In this document: positions 57,809 through 64,000 of the stretch, in pieces
How the letters are laid out: each line of letters starts with the position of its first letter
Position numbering within the stretch: position 1 is the stretch's first letter
Assembly: GCA_949825045.1 (NCBI GenBank)
Contig: OX463824.1
Coordinates: forward strand, 24,288,501 to 24,352,500
DNA from: Argyresthia goedartella
Taxonomy: Eukaryota > Arthropoda > Insecta > Lepidoptera > Argyresthiidae
Reading direction: 5' to 3'
Length of the DNA stretch: 64,000 nt
The notes under the pieces: generated by a model
Database searches by the model: none
What the model was told of the DNA's origin: nothing
What the model saw: the letters and a program-made list of their open reading frames with translations, nothing else
Position numbers and translations under genes: made by a program

Positions 57809-59414
57809 GTATAATATTATATACCGCCAAACTCATAACCCTCCTATAACAATAACCTCAACTGTGCCTCTGCAACCCTAAAATCGTAACACATATTTTT
57901 TGGTCCGTTTTGTCGCTGAATTAATCACTAAAAACTTCCAAGACCTCCAACATCCCAACCCAACAATTTAACAGCACAATAGCAGACACGGAACGCAAGA
58001 ATTTTCGCGCCCTCGCGTGACACCGCGTGTTTTCCCGCGCTGAAAGAAAGCGCGCATTCCTATTTCTAAGGGTTGGGAAAGTGTTACACAAGTCTTATTT
58101 TACCACAGAATTATGAGGAATGGAACCGCCTGCCGAATGATGTTCGAACAATATGTCTGTCTTTTGCTGCGGGGGTTGAGGTAATGGACATCGAGGGACG
58201 ATGTTCTAGCCCCCTCTCACGCAAAATGTATGTATACCTTCTGGCTAATCGTGAGAAACATCGTTATTTGTCTGTGTGTGAATGTAGTAACGTAATTACG
58301 TACGTAGCTACAAAGAAACAACAGATTTTAGTCGCAATAAACGCACTTAATACGAGACTCGGCAATGCGAATGCAATATTTCACGAACACACGCAAAACC
58401 ATGCTGACTAAAAACGCATATCAGGCAGAGGGACTTAAGTACTTTGGTATAGGCTTATGATCTATTACTTACGGCAAGCGTCACGTATTTTTCCAAAGGG
58501 ATGATGGTAAAGGCAGAAGTTGGTGTCAAATGTCAACTTCGCTAGTCAACTCTTTAGGTAAAATACATGAAGGTTAGAGATGGCATCTCCATTTTGAAAC
58601 CTTCTTGCACAGCAACTCTGTGATACACGGAGCGACGCAAATTGAATAGTGGGTGTTGGTGCACGCTCACTTAGAAACACTTCTAGCTCCTAGCACACGT
58701 TAGATACTTAGTGACTAGTGGCAGTAACTACAGAAGCTTTTTTTAAATAGACGCAGTTTGTAGAGCCCTTTGTTTTAGAAAACAGGTTATAGTTGGTTTT
58801 ATTATGTATGACTCTACGGTGCGTTAGTGGTACAGCAAAATATTAAATATAAGCATACAATAGGTGACATGGCGCCCCGTTTCGTTTCGCATAATTATCA
58901 CTAAGATTCCCGCGTCATCGCACCCCGTTCTTAATCCCACACGTTACTACTCTTAATGAGATCCACCTCTAAAGTGTCTGTGTACAATGGAGCGTGATGC
59001 GTGTGGTTTTCTTTTTTTTTTCTTTCTTTTCTCGCTCCTGGGATCGCGCTCATTCAGTCAGCCAGAAAACGTTTTAAAAGATGACGTCTCTACATGTAGT
59101 TTGGAGATATGTGACCTCTTTTGAATTAAGGTATTGTGTAGCGCTTCTCTAGGCATAATGATGTTGAATCTGAAGCTTTCTATCGTCATCATCTTTGCTG
59201 CATATTTTCTACTATTCGATCATTAATTCGATGACTAGTTAGAAAGATCCTATCCTATATCAACAATTTTTTAATAGTGATGGGGTAAATAACAATAAAG
59301 ACATGATAGAACCGTTGTGCGAATGAATTGAAGATGTCATTGTTGTCTGACAAACTATGCCTATGGCGAGTACTACTAATAAACATAAAACATAAACATT
59401 TACATAAAGGCACC
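57809..59414. other. No recognised gene
   Basis: The frame 58,073-58,411 (112 codons, no ATG, begins TTG) has WNRLPNDVRTI near its start but matches no family known to me. A pyrimidine tract lies at 59,010-59,032. Nothing else supported. Confidence 0.35.
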
Positions 59415-59592
59415 AACATTGCTTCTGGCCCCACACTAGGATACCATGTGTCGTGGGAACCAGAAACAGCGAATTCACACATATAAAAATCCAAGACCGG
59501 GGTTTATATTTTTTTCACAACCCCCAGCCGGGGATCGAACCCGGGACCTATCGCATGGCAGGTAGAGCCACAACCGCTGCGCCAAGAGGTCT
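59415..59592 (-). mobile_element. tRNA-derived SINE, family 2, long form
   Basis: Reverse copy with the head GCGCAGCGGTTGTGGCTC and B box GGTTCGATCCCCGG, and the body end CACATGGTATCCTAGTGTG. It retains a T-rich spacer (59,507-59,519), exactly where the copy at 52 kb has its foreign insertion. Confidence 0.82.
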
Positions 59593-60104
59593 TCGAGAGA
59601 TTTGCAACTACTCAAGGAAAGAGTTTGAAGTTTGATTAATTAATAATTTTAGTATTTATTCGCGATCGCTGTACAACGGTTGGTGGAATGGTGGTTCTAG
59701 CAACATTTGATTTGTCAAATTAATATTTTGATTAAGAACTCTTAGTGGTCTTAGAAAAGTCGGCTTTTTGAGGAAAAACGACTTAAAACCGTCGTTACAG
59801 CAGCAAAGAGGTACATTTGGCACAAACTTGCGCCTCTCCATTAAGCCGAAGAGCTTCAAAGGATAGTACTAGGCCGCCTGAAAGAGACTAAAGCTTTGAG
59901 ACCAGTTTAGTTTCTTTGCCTTGCCGGGGCAATGTAGCCTTTATTTCAAACGTGGCTAGATTTGTCAGTGTTAGCGTTTAATATGGTATTTCTCGAGAGA
60001 GATCTAGGTACTGAGATTAACAACTTAAGATACATGCAGGACACTGAATTTTAAGTATCCAGCATCCATAGGTAGTAGGTACCCATTAAACTATAGAAGG
60101 AAGG
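59593..60104. other. No recognisable feature
   Basis: Unique-looking sequence. The 67-codon minus-strand frame 59,656-59,859 has no domain. Confidence 0.35.
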
Positions 60105-60741
60105 AAGAATATCACCTTCAGCTTCTGACACAAGAGATGCAGGTTCCAACCCGGTCCTGACCATGTACCAATGAGATATAGTTATTTTTGTCGCAAGGGA
60201 GCAAAATTATGTATTAACGGCGAGGGCGGTACATTGATTCCAGAGCTAAGCGAAGCGAATCTTGAGCGTAGCGAGGTATTCTAAGTTAGAATCCTGAGCG
60301 TAATGAAGGATTCAAGCGTTAGCGCCCATGATGAAAATAATTTTGCTCCTGAGTGACACATACAACTTTTCACACCGTCTACGAGGAAAATTGAAATAAA
60401 ATGCTCTAAAAATAATGAAATAACTATACTTTGAATTATACTTTCACCACTTTTACAGTAATCGAACAACGAAAACAAAACTTTTTTTATATAATGGCGG
60501 ATTGTGAAGGATTAGGGAAAGATCACCACAGATAAATATTCCTGTGCTACTTTTACCAATGTGTGAAATAATCGAATCGAATATTACAATGGTATCGGAT
60601 ATCAATATTCATTATATCACAATAACAGTCATCGATAGTTTGGACTTCAGTAAACATATAATTTAATGGGTTTTTTTTTTAAATAGTTCGAAAAATTTTA
60701 AAGTTCAAACTTGAAACATGATCGTTTTTAATCGATTATGA

Positions 60742-60805
60742 TGAATCTACAATCGATTATTTTATTAATGTATACACATTAATAAAATAATCGATTGTAG
60801 ATTCA
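60742..60805. repeat. 30-bp perfect palindrome with 4-base loop
   Basis: The arms 60,742-60,771 (beginning TGAATCTACAATCGATTA) and 60,776-60,805 are exact inverted copies around ATAC. It lies within the left arm of the foldback element. The right arm has only a single AATAATCGATTG block at the equivalent place (about 62,300). Confidence 0.9.
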
Positions 60806-61150
60806 TTGAACATACGTTAAATTGGTCACATTGCGTTAATTCTACATGCCAATGAATAAATAAAAAAGTAGCTTAAACCCTCTCGTCGTGGAGCAAAATT
60901 TACTTTTCCGAATGAAAGGTGTGAAAAGTAAATGTTCATCCCCTTTATTCGAAAAGTGTCGTTTTGTTCCTCGATTACCGGGAGCAAAGTAGCTCTTTTC
61001 TCCACTAGACTTTTTAGCGGGCGGGAATGAGATTTGAATTTGGAATAGGAATCGATCATAGAAGTCGAACGCAAGTTGAATGAATTATTGGCTTTACGTT
61101 GCCGCTGGCAGTACGGCACGGCGCGCCAACATAACAATAATAATTTAAAA

Positions 61151-61569
61151 AAATAACGGTCAAGTGCGAGTCTAAATCGCGCACGAAGGGTTCCGTACCA
61201 CCGTTCAATGGAAGCGATGGTGTGGAGTGAATATTTTGGATTTTACACAGCAAAATATTGTTTACAAAGTTATTGGTGCGGTTACTTTCACACTCCATGT
61301 ATGTAACCAGGTGCATCCATAAGTTTGTATGTGGTATTGAAAGAATTGTTGTATGGGAGCCCCCTTAAATATTTCTTTTATCCTGTTTTTTAGTATTTGT
61401 TGTTATAGCGGCAACATAAATACATAATCTGTGAAAATTTAAACTCTCTAGCTAGCTAGGTTCTTGAGATACAGTCTGGTGACAGACGGACGGACGGACG
61501 GACGGACGGACAGCGGAGTCTTAGTAATAGGGTCCCGTTTGGAACCCTTTGGGTATGGAACCCTAAAAA
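61151..61569 (+). mobile_element. GACG repeat, full-length copy 4, inside the foldback spacer
   Basis: It has the same young subfamily structure as the copies at 4.4, 5.6 and 43.3 kb, with a small duplication (TGGTATTGAAAGAATTGTTG). It runs from ACGGTCAAGTGCGAG to GGAACCCTAAAAA and is the youngest layer of this locus. Confidence 0.85.
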
Positions 61570-62354
61570 GGCGCGAATGACGTTCAGTTCATCAGTAAAC
61601 ATTATTGTTCACATTTACAAATGTTTATGAAAAATGTGTTGGTGATTGAAAATTAACTATTATTTAGTCCAGAACCTATTAAAATAGAAGTAAATATTGT
61701 CATAACTGTTTACTCACAAAAAGCCCGGAAAATATAAATCGACAACAATATCGGTCCCAAATGAAACGAAAAAAACAATAAATTTTCAAAATTGCGCCAG
61801 TGTCTCAAATATAAATATAAGTTTATGATTGGTGTATCATATATTTTTGCGTTCGCATATATTTTTTATTTATTTATTTATACTTAAGGAGTACCAACAG
61901 CTGCAAAAACATGATATTAGTCTTAGATAGTAATACAAAGCCAATTATAGGAACTCACGGCATAGAATTAATACTGAATAGTGCACCAGGAAAGAATAAA
62001 ACAAACATTAAAACATCATAGTAACTAATTAGCCTAAAACAAATTACAAGTTACATGAGTTTAGTTTTTATGAATTACACTTATTCATTTATTACTTAAA
62101 GCGTCTCTTAATTATTTTCTCTTAAAAGGAGATAAAAAGTTGAGTGCATCACTCGGGAGCAAAATATTTTTTCACACCTTTCATTCGGAAAAGTAAGTTT
62201 TGCTCCACGAAGAGAGGGAGCAAAATGCTACTTTTCTGTTCAAGCTACTTTTTTATTTATTCATTGGCATGTAGCGCAATGCCAATAGAACAAGATCTTA
62301 ATAAAATAATCGATTGCAATTTCATCGTAATCGATTAAAAAAGAACATGTTTCA

Positions 62355-62388
62355 TATAACGTTGTTGAAGTTACACAACAACGTTATA
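62355..62388. repeat. 13-bp perfect hairpin in the right arm
   Basis: TATAACGTTGTTG and CAACAACGTTATA are perfect inverted repeats with an 8-base loop. It is present only in the right arm of the foldback element, so it arose independently of the 60,742 palindrome. Confidence 0.75.
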
Positions 62389-63289
62389 GGAAAATTTATG
62401 ATTTCTTCGCAATATTTAAAAAAAAAGTCACAATAAATTATATGTTTTACTGAAATCAAAACTATTGATGACTTTTATTGCGATATAATGAATGTTGATA
62501 TCCGATACCATTGTAATATTCGATTCGACTATTTTTACACGTTACTAATTTAATAAAAAAAAATCCTCATAGTCGGTGTGAAAAGTTGTATGTGTCACTC
62601 AGGAGCAAAATTATTTTCGTCATGGGCGTTAATGCTTGAATCCTTCGTTATGCTCAGGATTCTAACTTAGAATCCCTCGCTACGCTCCTGATTCTATCGT
62701 AGAATCCTTCTCTTCACTCTGGATTCAATGTACCGCCCTCGCCGTAAATACATAATTTTGCTCCCTTGTGACACAAATAACTATTTCCTCGGGCGAAGTA
62801 CTTTGAATTCTTCGCTTACTCACGATTATATTAAAGAAACACGATTCTTCTATAGAATCGCTCGTTTCGCTCTGAATTCAAAATAGCGCCCTCGCCGTAA
62901 AATATAATTTTGCTCCCTAGTTATACAATCTACTATTTGACACTTTAAGCTGCAGGTCCCGGCTACTATCACTACTTGGTAGAGTATCGTCAAACTCCTC
63001 GACCGAACCAACCAAACTGAGAAATTTCAATCCGTTGTGAAATAGTATTTTTATATTTGATAAACAGATTTTGTCATAACTTCGCGAGACTTTTCTCGAG
63101 CGAAAATAATGAAATTACTTTTATACGTTGACGAATGCAACTTGACGCGCATCATCAACAAGCTAGTATAATGAAACCATGGACTACAGCTTATGACATG
63201 TTTAAACACAAAAGTGTAGAGGCTAACGTTTGTTTGGGGGTTAGACTATGTTTATTGTTTTTTTAAAGTAAAATATAGATAGATAGATA

Positions 63290-63405
63290 CCGATCCGTTT
63301 GGTTTGTGGACGAGATCTCTTATTAGAGATATGCTTGCCTTTGTACACTATTTTCATGTAACTATTGTTTTTTATAAGTTTTGAGTGCAATAAATAAATA
63401 TGAAA
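63290..63405 (+). mobile_element. Non-LTR retrotransposon 3' UTR tail
   Basis: GAGATCTCTTATTAGAGATA, CTTGCCTTTGTACACTATTT and GAGTGCAATAAATAAATATG are the last about 115 bp of the tail family seen at 1.2 and 20.1 kb. No coding part. Confidence 0.7.
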
Positions 63406-64000
63406 CCACTAGTGTAACTCCCCATTTTTGCGTAACTTGATATTTACATAAGACGGTTTTGGCGTAATGCGTCGTCTTAAATATACCAACCTATTAGAAT
63501 CCTCGAGTCTTTCGCCAATCGGGGTGTCAAAGGCACACAAAAATAAGCATAGCGTCACCCCTTTTCCCATACGAGGTGACAGAGGCTCATTAGCGCCCAA
63601 GTTTACTTAGTTATTCACTACTCCTGCGCTACATGTTACGAAGTTATACTACAAAAATCCTCCATTATTGAAAAACAATGAGTATTTCTTATCAAGTTGT
63701 CCTCCAACGATTCCCGCGCTATCAGTCAAGTGTCGCCACCGGCCGCGTCTAAGAGAGGTCGCTGCTATCGCCGGAAGCTGCGTATCGCACCGGAAGCTGC
63801 GTCCGCGCAGACGATATGACTATGCTTACGCTCGACGTTGGTGATTTGCCTAAGAATTACTAAGTATGGGTAGAAAATATAAATAAATCGCCCATAAAAA
63901 ATACAAAAACTAACCTAGCGACTGTTTCACTAGGATCTAAATTAAAACACTAGACAATATTCCAAATTGATTAATGCAACGCGAATCACACCACTACCTA
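63406..64000. other. Dispersed motif fragment and GC-rich patch with ETS-like sites
   Basis: 63,500-63,605 holds the reverse of a dispersed motif (GCGTCACCCCTTTTCCCATA, then CGAGGTGACAGAGGCTCATT). 63,710-63,830 is GC-rich and contains ACCGGAAGCTGCGT-type sequence twice in tandem (CCGGAAG near 63,771 and 63,790), an ETS-like binding motif. This might be a promoter, but no exon is seen. Confidence 0.35.

Larger units (their letters stand above)
60179..62935. mobile_element. Large inverted-repeat (foldback) element
   Basis: The left arm (about 60,179-61,020) and right arm (about 62,140-62,786) are inverted, imperfect copies in matching order. The blocks include TAGTTATTT with AAGGGAGCAAAATTATGTA, GGCGAGGGCGGTACATTGA, GAGCGTAGCGAGG, GCTCCTGAGTGACACATAC, TGGTATCGGATATCAA, AATAATCGATTG, CATGCCAATGAATAAATAAA and TTTCATTCGG. 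A third partial copy of the end (62,790-62,935, ending TTTTGCTCCCTAGTTATAC) follows the right arm. The spacer holds a young GACG repeat and no transposase. The superfamily is unknown. It may be two related elements inserted head to head instead of one foldback. Confidence 0.75.
60105..63035 (+). mobile_element. tRNA-derived SINE, family 3, split by the foldback element
   Basis: The head piece (about 60,105-60,178: CACCTTCAGCTTCTGACACA, AGGTTCCAACCC, ACCATGTACCAATGAGAT) and the body piece (about 62,945-63,035: CCCGGCTACTATCACTACTTGGT-like, ACCAACCAAACTGAG) are the two halves of one SINE. The intact locus at 53,663 shows the original order. The large inverted-repeat element lies between them. 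Confidence 0.65.

Noticed and set aside
58073..58411. 112-codon open frame as a gene
   Set aside because: It opens with TTG, no family recognised, no splice or promoter support. Kept only as a note.

Overview
The window looks like intergenic or intronic DNA from a moth or butterfly (Lepidoptera). It is AT-rich and has no long host open reading frame on either strand. It is packed with repeat types typical of lepidopteran genomes: tRNA-derived SINEs with A and B boxes, the abundant repeat that runs from a CAAGTGCGAG end through a (GACG)n microsatellite to a GGAACCCTAAAAA end, 3' tails of non-LTR retrotransposons ending in GTGCAATAAA, and TA-flanked MITEs. No confident host gene, rRNA, functional tRNA or CRISPR array is visible. 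A few short GC-rich patches could be promoters or small exons and are listed at low confidence.

Layout. 0-9.7 kb: non-LTR tails (1.2 and 3.5 kb), a SINE (4.1 kb) and two nearly identical GACG repeats (4.4 and 5.6 kb). 9.7-11.2 kb: two copies, in opposite orientation, of a foldback MITE called family F here. 11-24.9 kb: mostly unrecognised sequence, with non-LTR tails (20.1 and 20.5 kb), a degenerate DNA transposon keeping only the N-terminal part of a transposase (21 kb) and SINEs (17.6 and 23.6 kb). 24,983-26,287: a hAT element with an 8-bp target duplication and a recognisable C-terminal transposase remnant. 26.6-27.0 kb: SINE and GACG fragments. 27,290-37,020: about 31 tandem copies of a 187-bp unit, split by a 5'-truncated, frameshifted CR1-group non-LTR retrotransposon (31,295-35,178). 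The array runs straight into a family F element (to 37,329). 38.2 kb: a MITE with about 40-bp inverted ends. 42-47.4 kb: a cluster of GACG repeats in both orientations, two mariner-like MITEs, an RT fragment and a retroelement nested in a repeat. 50-54 kb: two more family F copies, a SINE interrupted by a deleted relative of the 21-kb DNA transposon, and a third SINE type. 56-64 kb: more non-LTR tails and SINEs, and a large inverted-repeat (foldback) element (60.2-62.8 kb) that split a SINE.

Main story. The 187-bp satellite is built from one end of a family F MITE plus about 71 bp of sequence not found in the other copies. The window therefore holds the single-copy ancestor (four other loci), the parent copy at the array edge, the amplified array, and a later retrotransposon insertion inside it. 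This is the strongest candidate for something not previously described. The nested insertions also allow several relative datings.
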